Shown here: piece by piece, positions 1 through 7,992 of the stretch
Position numbering within the stretch: position 1 is the stretch's first letter
Layout: each line of letters begins with the position of its first letter
Made by a program: the position numbers and the translations under genes
Notes under the pieces: model-generated
What the model saw: the letters and a program-made list of their open reading frames with translations, nothing else
What the model was told of the DNA's origin: nothing
The model's database searches: none
DNA from: Anthropogastromicrobium sp963652495
GTDB lineage: Bacteria; Bacillota; Clostridia; Lachnospirales; Lachnospiraceae
Assembly (NCBI GenBank): GCA_963652495.1
Contig: CAVJTU010000066.1
Location: forward strand, 1 to 17,148
Reading direction: 5' to 3'
Length of the DNA: 17,148 nt

Positions 1-104
1 CAAAAATCCTCTTGCAAGCAAGCTTGCATCGGCTTTCTGACCTTTTGACCCTGATATCATCATATCTCACTTTTCGCCATACGTCAATCGAAACTATCGC
101 TGCG

Positions 105-137
105 GTTCACGGGGAAGTTTTACGAAAGCGGTTCGCC
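105..137 (+). repeat. Half copy of dispersed palindromic repeat
   Basis: This stretch matches the palindromic repeat at 10144-10176 almost base for base. Both share GTTCACGGG, then GAAGTTT, then ACGAAAGCGGTTCG, with two small indels between them. The closing right arm (CCCGTGAAC) present in the other copy is absent here, so this copy cannot form the outer stem. Two near-identical copies 10 kb apart in non-coding DNA indicate a dispersed intergenic element. Confidence 0.6.
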
Positions 138-175
138 GATTCTAAGTTATGGCCCGAAAACTGCAATGTGTCGTG

Positions 176-303
176 GGCGCTGAGGTGGCTGGACTTTACG
201 AGGCGACACCGTAAAAGCGCGCTGCCCGATAGCTTGTACCATAACAAAGCACGTAGTGGGCGCGCTGATCAGGTTCGCCGACAAAGCCAGCCACCTCAGC
301 GCC
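176..303. repeat. 17-bp perfect inverted repeat with 94-bp interior
   Basis: The left arm GGCGCTGAGGTGGCTGG (176-192) is exactly complementary to CCAGCCACCTCAGCGCC (287-303). The interior contains further related pieces (GTGGGCGC-like strings at 174-180 and 257-263, and TTTACGA cores). It could be the ends of a small non-autonomous element or a large cruciform or RNA stem. There is no T-run after either arm, so it does not look like an intrinsic terminator. Confidence 0.6.
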
Positions 304-333
304 TTTCGTAAATCTGCCGAATTGCACTTTCAT
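196..333 (-). CDS. Doubtful small ORF, 45 aa
   Basis: An open frame starting MKVQFGRFTKG runs to a TAA at 196. A GGAG lies about 11 nt before the ATG, a little far for a good ribosome binding site. The frame overlaps one arm of the 17-bp inverted repeat and a TTTACGAAA repeat core. Its apparent coding potential may therefore only reflect repeat sequence. No domain, signal peptide or membrane segment is recognised. It is listed because nothing else occupies the interval, and it is more likely non-coding. Confidence 0.15.
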   Translation of the reverse strand: MKVQFGRFTKGAEVAGFVGEPDQRAHYVLCYGTSYRAARFYGVAS

Positions 334-367
334 AATCTTCCGGTCTCCACACCCCTTTTGCGGCACA

Positions 368-2497
368 TCACTCCCCGCTCTTTCCACTCTCAATCGTCAG
401 CTTGCAATTCTTCGTGGTACTAAGGATCGTCTTTCCATAATTATCCTGCTGCGCTACGCATACCTCGATATCTCCGTCCAGATCAAGCCCCTCCAGCTTA
501 ATCAGATTTAGACGCTGCGACGTTGGCTTATACTGCTTTCCGTTTATGATGATTATTGAAAACTCATTGAAATTATTTCCATACAGCCACATCGTGCCAT
601 CCTTGTACACCACACGGTCCAACGTAATCGGCACAATACCCATCTGAAGCTTTGTCGGCTGATATGGATTCGTACCGCCAAATACCTCCTGATCGCCATA
701 CAGCATATCATATTCAATAATTGCCATGGAATTAAGGTAGGAATTTTCGTTTGGATTTTCTTCCTTGAAGTATTTCTGATGGTAACGGAACATGATGCCC
801 TCGTTGATGCCCATTCGCTGCATTACATACGCACCCAGCTGATATGCCTCTACATTCTTGTCCTGCTTTTCCATCTGGAAATTGCTCCAAAGAACATACT
901 TTGTAGTAAACAGATTTCCCTGATTCATTTCGGTCTCCTCGATACCAAGGCTCGGCAGATGGTCGCCATACATAACAAGAATACATGGCTCATCGAAGTC
1001 CTTCAGCTGTCTGATCAGATCGGACACGAACAGATCCATCTCATAAATCTGATTTGCATAGTAGGTCAGCTGATTCTGTCTGCTGACATCGTCTGTGCTT
1101 AGCGTTACCTTGATATGCGGATTTGACAGCACACTTTCCGTCGGATAGGAACCATGACCCTGAACGGAAATCGTATAGATAAAATCACTCGTGTCGGTTG
1201 ACTCCATCGCCTCAATGATATTTGAAGTCAGCACCTTATCCTTTGCCCAATTCTCCGGCGTATAAGTCAGATTGTACATGTACTCAATACTGGTAAAGGT
1301 ATCAAATCCGAGACGTGAGAATACCATGTTTCGATTATAGAACGTAGCTGAATTATTATGGATCGCATGTGCAGTATAGCCGATATTGTCATAGCAATAC
1401 GGAAGGCTCTCGCAGGTCTGCTCTCGAAGCACCGTCTGATACGGATATTCACCGCAGCCAAAGAAGTCCAGATTCATACCAGTTAAAATTTCAAACTCCG
1501 TATTTGCTGTTCCAGCACCGACGGATGGAACGCTCAAAAATCCGGAAGAACATGTCTCAAACAGATGACGGAAGTTTGGTATCGGATCTTCATTTACGAC
1601 CACATCATTCAAATCCGTGATATCAAAGAAGGACTCCAGCTGAAGGTAAATCACATTCACACCATTGTTCTCGTACTCATCAATAGATGCCTTTGTCTCC
1701 TCCTCGTAGACCTCTTCTGTCTCTTCCTCTGCCATCTGTGTCTCAACCGGGTCGATCTCAACCTCTGTATTGACAGGCACGACTTCCTCATCTAAGATAT
1801 TTTCCACCTTCTGTGCATCGTAGTCGTCCGGCTTGGAAATTCCGGTACTGATATATGAATTGGCAAAGCAATATGCCAGTCCGTAGGTTTGATAGGCTTC
1901 TGCGATGTTGCTGAAGTTACGCGGCAAAATGGAAGACCAACGGCCTACCGACCAGAAATATACCGTCAGCAAACAAACTGCAACCACACTGGCTGCTCCC
2001 TTTTTGTAATCCGGTCGCTTTGTAAGACGTGCAGCCTTCCGAAACAGCACAACCGCTAATACAATACATGCCACGATCACCGCTGCGATTGCCACAAAAC
2101 CGATTCCCGAAACATAGTGATTCATAACCTGCATTGCCGAATCGATCAGGCTCAAATCATGCCAGTTAAACGGCGTGGTACGAAACATTAAAAGCACGAA
2201 GTCTGTCACACCGACCGCACCCCAGAAAATTGCCACAATTCCCCGTACAAAGCCCCAACGCTTCGTCAAAAACATCAGCGAATACGTAGCAAGCACAATC
2301 ATAAAATTCATAAAGAACAAATGCGGCGTCATAAATAAAAAACGCAGCAAACTGATCAATGACTTTCGACTAAGCAGTTCCAGCAGAAAAACAGTTACAA
2401 ATGTGCTGCCAAACCACACTGCAAGCGGATGGCGGTCAAGCTGCAGCCATCCCTCATTTTTTATCTTCTCTGCAAGGGATCTTTTTTTTCCTTTCAT
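368..2497 (-). CDS. LTA synthase family protein (alkaline phosphatase superfamily membrane enzyme)
   Basis: Predicted 709-aa membrane enzyme of the LtaS / phosphoglycerol transferase family, which transfers glycerol phosphate from phosphatidylglycerol onto cell-surface polymers. About five hydrophobic segments (roughly residues 25-43, 53-75, 85-105, 131-153, 168-183) are followed by a very acidic linker (about 225-275) and an extracellular sulfatase-fold domain (about 280-600). Visible catalytic elements are E288 in LQLESF, the likely nucleophile T330 in GAGTANTE, H448, and D512-H513 in GDHLP. A C-terminal beta-rich extension (about 618-705) resembles an Ig/TIG-like module and is longer than in classical LtaS. 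The start chosen is the ATG at 2497, with AGAGGAG 10 nt upstream. An in-frame ATG at 2527 overlaps the stop of the upstream gene and has no such site. It is probably translated from the same message as the upstream fusion gene. The exact polymer acceptor cannot be told. Confidence 0.88.
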   Translation of the reverse strand: MKGKKRSLAEKIKNEGWLQLDRHPLAVWFGSTFVTVFLLELLSRKSLISLLRFLFMTPHLFFMNFMIVLATYSLMFLTKRWGFVRGIVAIFWGAVGVTDFVLLMFRTTPFNWHDLSLIDSAMQVMNHYVSGIGFVAIAAVIVACIVLAVVLFRKAARLTKRPDYKKGAASVVAVCLLTVYFWSVGRWSSILPRNFSNIAEAYQTYGLAYCFANSYISTGISKPDDYDAQKVENILDEEVVPVNTEVEIDPVETQMAEEETEEVYEEETKASIDEYENNGVNVIYLQLESFFDITDLNDVVVNEDPIPNFRHLFETCSSGFLSVPSVGAGTANTEFEILTGMNLDFFGCGEYPYQTVLREQTCESLPYCYDNIGYTAHAIHNNSATFYNRNMVFSRLGFDTFTSIEYMYNLTYTPENWAKDKVLTSNIIEAMESTDTSDFIYTISVQGHGSYPTESVLSNPHIKVTLSTDDVSRQNQLTYYANQIYEMDLFVSDLIRQLKDFDEPCILVMYGDHLPSLGIEETEMNQGNLFTTKYVLWSNFQMEKQDKNVEAYQLGAYVMQRMGINEGIMFRYHQKYFKEENPNENSYLNSMAIIEYDMLYGDQEVFGGTNPYQPTKLQMGIVPITLDRVVYKDGTMWLYGNNFNEFSIIIINGKQYKPTSQRLNLIKLEGLDLDGDIEVCVAQQDNYGKTILSTTKNCKLTIESGKSGE

Positions 2498-2507
2498 CGG
2501 ATTTCTT

Positions 2508-2514
2508 CTCCTCT
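2508..2514 (-). promoter_or_regulatory. RBS deciding the start of the LTA-synthase-like gene
   Basis: AGAGGAG on the minus strand lies 10 nt before the ATG at 2497, supporting that start over ATGs at 2545 and 2527. It lies just past the stop codon of the upstream gene, a layout typical of coupled translation. Confidence 0.6.
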
Positions 2515-2519
2515 CAGTC

Positions 2520-5216
2520 TCATTCATCACTCTTTGTTTTCTCATTCAGACGAATCTTATCCAGTTTTTTCTTCACTTCATCAGATGTCTCATGAAACAG
2601 ATAGACCTTTCCGCTGTCTGATTTTGTGCCGCACATCTCGCGAATTTCATGACCTGCGCTCTCAATTCTCTCCCTTAATCCAAGTGCTGACATGCGCACA
2701 CCGCCCTGTCCGAGAATAATAACCTGTTCAAGACCGTCTGACGTGGCCACGGTAACGTGGCACTTTCTTCCAATCGCATGGACTGTTTTTTCGATATACT
2801 GATCTGCCGTCTCCGCTTCCTTTGTATATACAATATAAATATTGTGATACTTTTCAACATGCTCGATGCCGCCCTGTACCTTATATGCATCAAAAACAAG
2901 AATCAGCTTACACTTGCTGTAGCCTTGATAATTACTCAAAATGTCCATCAGCGTCAGGCGCGCCGCCGCAATATCGGTCTTAGAAAGCTCATTTAGCTCC
3001 GGCCATCCGAATATGATATTATAGCCATCAACAAGCAGATATTCCTCCTCCGGCTGCTTTTTCTTAGAAGGGCGATAAGTAGATACTCCCTTCGGTGCAG
3101 AGGACTGATATTGTTCCTCATCATCCTGTCGGTACACCTTTACCGGGCCGTAGGTTCGTTCAAAGATCTGCTTTAGTTCCTCATTTTCTGCCTCGTAATC
3201 CTTAAGCGCACGCGCAGTCTCTTGCTTTGTGCGTCTGGCCTGCTCGGCAGCGCGCTGCAGCATTTCATCCTCGTTTTCCTGCTCCATGCCCTCTATATGC
3301 ATATAGTCCGGCACTTCGTACCATGGAACAACAAAGCCGGCACCATGCGCACAAAATACCGAATCCGGCGTGTTTGCCAGGTCTGCCTCTGCCACATAAC
3401 CAATGCGCTCAATCACTTCTTCCTCGTTGTGACAAGGCGCATAGCCCTTTAACGTGCAAAAAATTTGTCCGCGTCCTCTGCTGTAAGCAATGACTTCCCG
3501 CTGGTAGCCGCGCATCAAAGACACCGGCGCAGTTCCGGAAAGGATGCTCATCTCACCCTCCTGCTCAGGTGCCAAAAATGTGCCGCACATCTGCTGGATA
3601 TCATTCATTGCCCTTCCGATACACTCCGACGGAATCTCAAGGCGGTACGCATAGACAGGTTCAAGCAGTCGGCTCCTTGCCTGCATCAGACCCTGACGCA
3701 CCGCGCGGTAAGTTGCCTGACGAAAATCGCCGCCTTCCGTGTGCTTAATATGCGCACGTCCTGCAATCAATGTAATCTTTGTATCAGTTAACTCTGAGCC
3801 TGTCAGCACGCCCTTGTGATGCTTTTCCTCAAGATGTGTCAGTACAAGGCGCTGCCAGTTCTTTGCAAGCATATCCTCACTGCAATTCGTCTCATAGACC
3901 ATGCCGCTGCCCAGTTCTCCCGGTTCAATCAGAAGATGTACCTCTGCATAATGGCGAAGCGGCTCAAAATGACCAATTCCCTCAACGGTATTTTCAACAG
4001 TTTCCTTATAGATAATGGTTCCTGAGGTAAACGATGCCTCCACGCCGAATCGCTCACGAATCAGACTCTGCAGAATCTCAATCTGTACCTCACCCATGAC
4101 GCGTGCATGAATCTCACTCGGTTCCTCCTGCCATACAAGCTGCAGCTGCGGCTCTTCCTCCTCTAGTACGGACAGCTTTCGATACATCTCATGAATATCA
4201 ATCTCCGGTGGGAAAGACACACAATATGTAAGAACCGGTTCGAGAATCGGTGTCTGCGCCTGCATCTCACAGCCAAGTCCCTGCCCCGCAAATGTATCAT
4301 TCAATCCGGTTACGGCACAGACCATGCCTGACGCTGCCTCTGCAATCGGTGTAAAGGAAGCACCGGAATACAGGCGAATCTGATCCACTTTTTCCTCGCC
4401 AATCACCTGCTTTGCCTTTAGCATACCGCCTGTCACTTTCAAATATGTCAGACGTTTTCCCTGTATATCTCTGGCGATCTTAAACACGTGCGCGCCAAAA
4501 TCCTCACCGTACTTGTTTAATACCGTATACGTTTCAAAGCCTTCCAGAAATTCGCTCACGCCCTGCATCTTTAATGCCGAACCAAAATAACACGGAAACA
4601 GCTTTCGCGCCTTGATTTGTGCGCGAATCTGTTCCATTGTAATGCTGCCTGTTTCAAAAAAATGCTCTAACAGTTCTTCATCCGTCTCTGCCAGACGCTC
4701 ATCAAAGTTTTCTGAATCCGAAAAATCCACACACCGCCCATCGAGACGCTTTTGCAGCTGTGAAAGTGTTCCCTCACGGTCAGCACCCTGCTGATCCATC
4801 TTGTTGATAAAGAGAAAGACGGGAACATTGTACTGCTTTAACAGACGCCACAACGTCTGCACATGCCCGGAAACACCGTCTGCCACACTGATGACTAAAA
4901 TCGCATAATCAAGCACCGAAAGCGTGCGCTCCATTTCTGCTGAAAAATCCACGTGACCGGGTGTGTCTAACAATGTTAACTTTCTTGTCTTCAAGGACAG
5001 TTCTGCCTGCTTAGAAAAAATCGTGATTCCTCGATTTTTTTCCAGCTCATACGTATCCAAAAATGCATCCTTATGGTCAACCCTTCCCAGTTTTCTCGTT
5101 TCTCCGGTCAGATAGAGCATACTCTCAGCCAGGGTCGTTTTTCCTGCATCTACGTGTGCCACGATTCCGGCAACGATATGCGTACCTTCCATTCTCTTCT
5201 GAGTTGTTTGCTCCAT
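2520..5216 (-). CDS. Tet(M)-like ribosomal GTPase fused to Rae1/YacP-type NYN endoribonuclease
   Basis: Predicted 898-aa cytosolic fusion. Residues 1 to about 640 form a translational GTPase of the Tet(M)/Tet(O)/EF-G family with all G motifs: AHVDAGKT (20-27), RGITI (62-66), DTPGH (84-88), NKMD (138-141) and SAL (213-215). EF-G-like domains follow. A charged, probably coiled-coil linker (about 641-725) leads to a YacP/Rae1-like NYN domain (about 726-860) with VDGYN (729-733), VFDAY (774-778), TKEAETADQYIE (798-809) and ATSDGLEQ (824-831). In Bacillus subtilis, Rae1 (YacP) is a ribosome-dependent mRNA endonuclease acting at the A site, where Tet(M) proteins also bind. Classical Tet(M) is about 640 aa and lacks this extension. 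The domain-IV tip reads HIKHTEGGDFR (489-499) where Tet(M) has YSPVSTPADFR. Tetracycline resistance is therefore doubtful, and a ribosome-stress or mRNA-cleavage role is inferred. The start has AGGAGG 8 nt upstream. The gene lies 60 nt after hflX. Confidence 0.88.
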   Translation of the reverse strand: MEQTTQKRMEGTHIVAGIVAHVDAGKTTLAESMLYLTGETRKLGRVDHKDAFLDTYELEKNRGITIFSKQAELSLKTRKLTLLDTPGHVDFSAEMERTLSVLDYAILVISVADGVSGHVQTLWRLLKQYNVPVFLFINKMDQQGADREGTLSQLQKRLDGRCVDFSDSENFDERLAETDEELLEHFFETGSITMEQIRAQIKARKLFPCYFGSALKMQGVSEFLEGFETYTVLNKYGEDFGAHVFKIARDIQGKRLTYLKVTGGMLKAKQVIGEEKVDQIRLYSGASFTPIAEAASGMVCAVTGLNDTFAGQGLGCEMQAQTPILEPVLTYCVSFPPEIDIHEMYRKLSVLEEEEPQLQLVWQEEPSEIHARVMGEVQIEILQSLIRERFGVEASFTSGTIIYKETVENTVEGIGHFEPLRHYAEVHLLIEPGELGSGMVYETNCSEDMLAKNWQRLVLTHLEEKHHKGVLTGSELTDTKITLIAGRAHIKHTEGGDFRQATYRAVRQGLMQARSRLLEPVYAYRLEIPSECIGRAMNDIQQMCGTFLAPEQEGEMSILSGTAPVSLMRGYQREVIAYSRGRGQIFCTLKGYAPCHNEEEVIERIGYVAEADLANTPDSVFCAHGAGFVVPWYEVPDYMHIEGMEQENEDEMLQRAAEQARRTKQETARALKDYEAENEELKQIFERTYGPVKVYRQDDEEQYQSSAPKGVSTYRPSKKKQPEEEYLLVDGYNIIFGWPELNELSKTDIAAARLTLMDILSNYQGYSKCKLILVFDAYKVQGGIEHVEKYHNIYIVYTKEAETADQYIEKTVHAIGRKCHVTVATSDGLEQVIILGQGGVRMSALGLRERIESAGHEIREMCGTKSDSGKVYLFHETSDEVKKKLDKIRLNEKTKSDE

Positions 5217-5224
5217 TTTCGGAT

Positions 5225-5230
5225 CCTCCT
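5225..5230 (-). promoter_or_regulatory. RBS deciding the start of the GTPase-Rae1 fusion
   Basis: A perfect AGGAGG on the minus strand lies 8 nt before the ATG at 5216. The longer in-frame ATG at 5249 has no comparable site and would add 11 residues that align with nothing in the family. Confidence 0.75.
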
Positions 5231-5276
5231 GTTCTTTTGAAAATATCATGCAGATTCCTGCGTTAACTTCCCGGTT

Positions 5277-6524
5277 TTACTGAATTTGATTATAATACTC
5301 ATTTGGAACATACCCGGTAATGGCTACGCCGTCATCGCGGTACTCCTCTGTCACAATCTGTCCGTACTTGCGAAGCAGCTGAATTTTGCTCATCTCATCG
5401 TAGCCATACAAACGCTCCACATACTTCTTTCGATCACGAAGAAAACTTAATAGCACATCGCGCAGTTCATCAAGACCTGTGCCATCCTTGACGGAAATCT
5501 CGATTGTACGGTCTGCCTGCATATCGCGGACAAGCAGCGCCTTTTCCTCCTCGGACAGCAGATCCTGTTTATTCATCAATGTAAAGATTGGCTTTCCCTC
5601 AACGCCCAGTTCCTTCAAAGTCTGGTAAACAACCTGCATCTGAGAATCGTGCTCAGGATTTGAAATATCGACCACATGAATAATCAGATCGGCATACTTT
5701 GCCTCCTCTAGGGTGCTGCGGAAGGCATCGATCAAATTGTGCGGCAGCTTGTCAATAAAGCCTACTGTATCGGTCATCAGAAGCGGCTCATCATTTCCTA
5801 AATTTAATAATCTTGTAGTCGGATCAAGCGTTGCAAACAGCTTGTTCTCTGCGAGTACATCAGAACCGGTCAGTTTATTTAACAAGCTGGATTTTCCGGC
5901 ATTGGTATAGCCGACAATGGCTGCCACCGGAATATGCGTATCCATTCTTTTTTTTCTTGTCACCTCTCTGGTACGCTTCACCTGCTCTAACTCTGCTTTC
6001 AGCTGACCGATTCGCTGATGAATCAGACGGCGATCCGTCTCAAGCTTACTCTCGCCCGGTCCTCTTGTACCGATACCACCGCCAAGTCTTGACATTTCCT
6101 GTCCCATTCCGGTCAGGCGATTTGCGCGGTAACGAAGCTGTGCCAGTTCTACCTGAATCTTTCCCTCGCTGCTTCTTGCACGCGCCGCAAAGATATCCAA
6201 AATGACCATGGTTCGGTCGAGTACGCGCAGATCAAGTTCCTGCTCCAGATTTTTCATCTGTGCCGGCGACAGCTCGTCATCACATACGATACCGTCTGCA
6301 TCAAGCTCGTCTGCCAGCTGGCGAATCTCTTCGATCTTTCCCTTTCCTACATAGGTCGCTGAAATTGGATGATCCAAATTCTGGTAGATGGAACCAACAG
6401 CCTCGCCGCCTGCCGTATCTACTAAAAGAGCGAGTTCCTCAAGCGATGCCTTTACTCTGCTCTCCTCTGCGGTATTGACCGCAACCAGAAGAAAACGTTC
6501 TTTTTTCTGTGCTGTTTCTATCAT
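5277..6524 (-). CDS. hflX: Ribosome-associated GTPase HflX
   Basis: Predicted 415-aa cytosolic GTPase, the usual HflX length. HflX binds the 50S subunit or 70S ribosome and splits stalled ribosomes, and contributes to macrolide-lincosamide tolerance in several bacteria (family knowledge). The N-terminal HflX domain shows YVGKGKIEEI (58-67) and VCDDELSP (80-87). The glycine-rich LGGGIGTRGPGESKLE (147-162) precedes a long helix. The G domain has GYTNAGKSS (205-213), DTVGF (252-256) and NKQD (318-321). A short C-terminal domain ends GYVPNEYYNQIQ. The start lies 3 nt after the MATE stop codon. Its ribosome binding site (GAAAGG) overlaps the end of the MATE gene, so the two are translationally linked. 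The GTPase-Rae1 fusion follows 60 nt downstream, giving two ribosome-acting GTPases in a row. Confidence 0.96.
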   Translation of the reverse strand: MIETAQKKERFLLVAVNTAEESRVKASLEELALLVDTAGGEAVGSIYQNLDHPISATYVGKGKIEEIRQLADELDADGIVCDDELSPAQMKNLEQELDLRVLDRTMVILDIFAARARSSEGKIQVELAQLRYRANRLTGMGQEMSRLGGGIGTRGPGESKLETDRRLIHQRIGQLKAELEQVKRTREVTRKKRMDTHIPVAAIVGYTNAGKSSLLNKLTGSDVLAENKLFATLDPTTRLLNLGNDEPLLMTDTVGFIDKLPHNLIDAFRSTLEEAKYADLIIHVVDISNPEHDSQMQVVYQTLKELGVEGKPIFTLMNKQDLLSEEEKALLVRDMQADRTIEISVKDGTGLDELRDVLLSFLRDRKKYVERLYGYDEMSKIQLLRKYGQIVTEEYRDDGVAITGYVPNEYYNQIQ

Positions 6525-6527
6525 AAA

Positions 6528-7898
6528 TTAAATAGACCTTTCTTGTTTTTGCTGTGCTCTTTCCTTATCTTTCTTTAAAATATCCTTCATGATAAACAGA
6601 TACGCAATCCAAAGGAAAATTCCGGCTGTCACCCATGCACTCGCATTTGAGATACAAATTCCGGTATAACTCTTTGCACGAGCTGCAAGAAAAGCAAAAA
6701 TGCTTCGGCTGACAAGCTCCACTACACCGCCAAGTGTCGGAAAGAGTGCGTATCCGCAGCCTTGAAGAACATTTCTGTAAATGAAGATCATACCAAGCGG
6801 AATAAAACATACTCCGCAGATCTGAATATACTCGCGCACATATCCGATAACTACAGTAATATCACCATCAAAGAACAGTGATGTCATAAACGGAAGGATC
6901 GCCAATACGACAAAGTAAATGATTACTGCGTATGTACAGCTGAGAACCATGGCTGTTTTTTGTCCCTTACGGATACGGTCAGTCGAATGGATACCCCAGT
7001 TTTGTGCACTGTAGGTAGCCATTGTCATGCCCATTGCCTGAAATGCCTGCGTTACCAACTGCTCTACCTTGCATGCAGCTGTATATGCCGCCACTACAGT
7101 AGAACCAAGCAAATTCAGTGCCGCTTGTAAAATCATGGTTCCGATTGCCGTGATTGAAAACTGAAGTGCCATAGGGATTGCGATTGCCAGCTGTATCTTA
7201 GCGCCAACCGGATCGAGTTCAAAATGCTCCTTCTTCAGCTTCAGTATGTCCACCTTGGTCAGCAAAAATACCAGACATAAAATGCCGGAAACGCCTTGTG
7301 AAATAACGGTAGCAATCGCTGCTCCTGCTACTCCCCATGACAATACCATGATAAAGAACAGGTCAAGAACAACATTTAACAATGCCGATAAAATCAGAAA
7401 ATAAAGCGGCACTTTGCTATTTCCGACTGCACGCAGAATGCTTGCAGTCAGGTTATACAGTGTTGTAAAAATAATTCCGGCGCAGATGATGACAATATAC
7501 TGCTTGGACATGTCAAAGATATCTTCCGGTGTCTGCATGATGCGAAGCAGTCCGTCCATGCCAAGCAGACTAAGTACGGTCATGATTATGGTGACAATCA
7601 GACCGAGTACAAATGCATTTCCAACGCTCTTTCTAAGTCCCTCATAGTCGCCTGCCCCGTAGCGTTGGGAGGACAGGACAGTAAATCCTGTTGTAAGTCC
7701 ATTCATAAAACCAAGAATGAAAAAGACGATTGTTCCGGTTGCTCCTACTGCAGCGAGTGCATCTGCGCCGACACATTTTCCTACAATGATCGTGTCGACC
7801 ATGTTGTACAGCTGCTGGAATAAGCATCCTAGCAAAACCGGAATCAAAAATTTTAAGATCAGCTTTAATGGGCTGCCTTTTGTCATATCAAGATTCAT
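6528..7898 (-). CDS. MATE family multidrug/metabolite exporter
   Basis: Predicted 456-aa integral membrane protein with about twelve hydrophobic segments, standard for MATE (NorM/DinF/MepA-like) cation-coupled antiporters. Typical family strings are visible: GSPLKLILKFLIPVLLG at the N-terminus, QQLYNMVDTIIVGK (about 23-36), and a second matching half beginning IQLAIAIPMALQFS. The C-terminus is basic and cytosolic. An RBS (GAGGG) lies 8 nt before the ATG. A promoter and a perfect dyad lie upstream (7951-8011), suggesting local control. The stop codon is followed after 3 nt by hflX. The substrate cannot be read from sequence. Its link with hflX and the ribosomal GTPase-nuclease suggests export of a ribosome-targeting compound, but this is inference. 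Confidence 0.95.
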   Translation of the reverse strand: MNLDMTKGSPLKLILKFLIPVLLGCLFQQLYNMVDTIIVGKCVGADALAAVGATGTIVFFILGFMNGLTTGFTVLSSQRYGAGDYEGLRKSVGNAFVLGLIVTIIMTVLSLLGMDGLLRIMQTPEDIFDMSKQYIVIICAGIIFTTLYNLTASILRAVGNSKVPLYFLILSALLNVVLDLFFIMVLSWGVAGAAIATVISQGVSGILCLVFLLTKVDILKLKKEHFELDPVGAKIQLAIAIPMALQFSITAIGTMILQAALNLLGSTVVAAYTAACKVEQLVTQAFQAMGMTMATYSAQNWGIHSTDRIRKGQKTAMVLSCTYAVIIYFVVLAILPFMTSLFFDGDITVVIGYVREYIQICGVCFIPLGMIFIYRNVLQGCGYALFPTLGGVVELVSRSIFAFLAARAKSYTGICISNASAWVTAGIFLWIAYLFIMKDILKKDKERAQQKQERSI

Positions 7899-7931
7899 AA
7901 GTGTTTCCCTCTTTTTTGTTAATTATTCAGA

Positions 7932-7992
7932 GCCATGTAAAATTACTTGCTGTGAATGCTTGCATTCACACAGCAAGGTAATTTTATATGGC
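7932..7992. repeat. Long near-perfect inverted repeat upstream of the MATE gene
   Basis: Left arm GCCATGTAAAATTAC plus TTGCTGTGAATG pairs with the right arm ending TAATTTTATATGGC. One mismatch or wobble and two small bulges interrupt a stem of about 27 bp around a CTTG loop. There is no T-run after the stem on either strand, so it is not a normal terminator. The minus-strand -10 box sits in the right arm, so transcription would begin inside the structure. Confidence 0.65.
7951..7970. promoter_or_regulatory. Candidate operator: 20-bp perfect dyad
   Basis: TGTGAATGC, two bases, then GCATTCACA is a perfect 9+9 dyad. It lies at about +7 to +26 of the predicted MATE transcript, a good position for a dimeric repressor to block initiation or early elongation. 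No regulator gene is present in the window, so the binding protein is unknown. It could equally act as an RNA hairpin. Confidence 0.4.

Larger units (their letters stand above)
1..367. other. Intergenic region rich in inverted and dispersed repeats
   Basis: No convincing gene is visible downstream of the LTA-synthase-like gene. The stretch holds a short hairpin at 13-28 (TGCAAG, loop CAAG, CTTGCA), a half copy of the palindromic repeat (105-137), a 17-bp perfect inverted repeat (176-192 with 287-303) and a doubtful 45-codon minus-strand frame (196-333). The 10-mer GGTTCGCCGA occurs twice (130-139 and 272-281). TTTACGA-type cores occur three times (about 119-126, 194-200 and, inverted, 305-312). 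No intrinsic terminator with a T-run is visible after the stop codon at 368. Confidence 0.6.

Noticed and set aside
2175..2621. Plus-strand ORF of 148 codons over the LTA-synthase / GTPase junction
   Set aside because: It overlaps two well-supported minus-strand genes and has low-complexity, non-protein-like sequence.
2520..5216. A genuine tetracycline resistance determinant of the tet(M)/tet(O) class
   Set aside because: G motifs fit, but the tip loop lacks YSP, the protein carries an extra nuclease domain, and no mobile-element flanks or codon shift were seen. It looks like a resident chromosomal gene.
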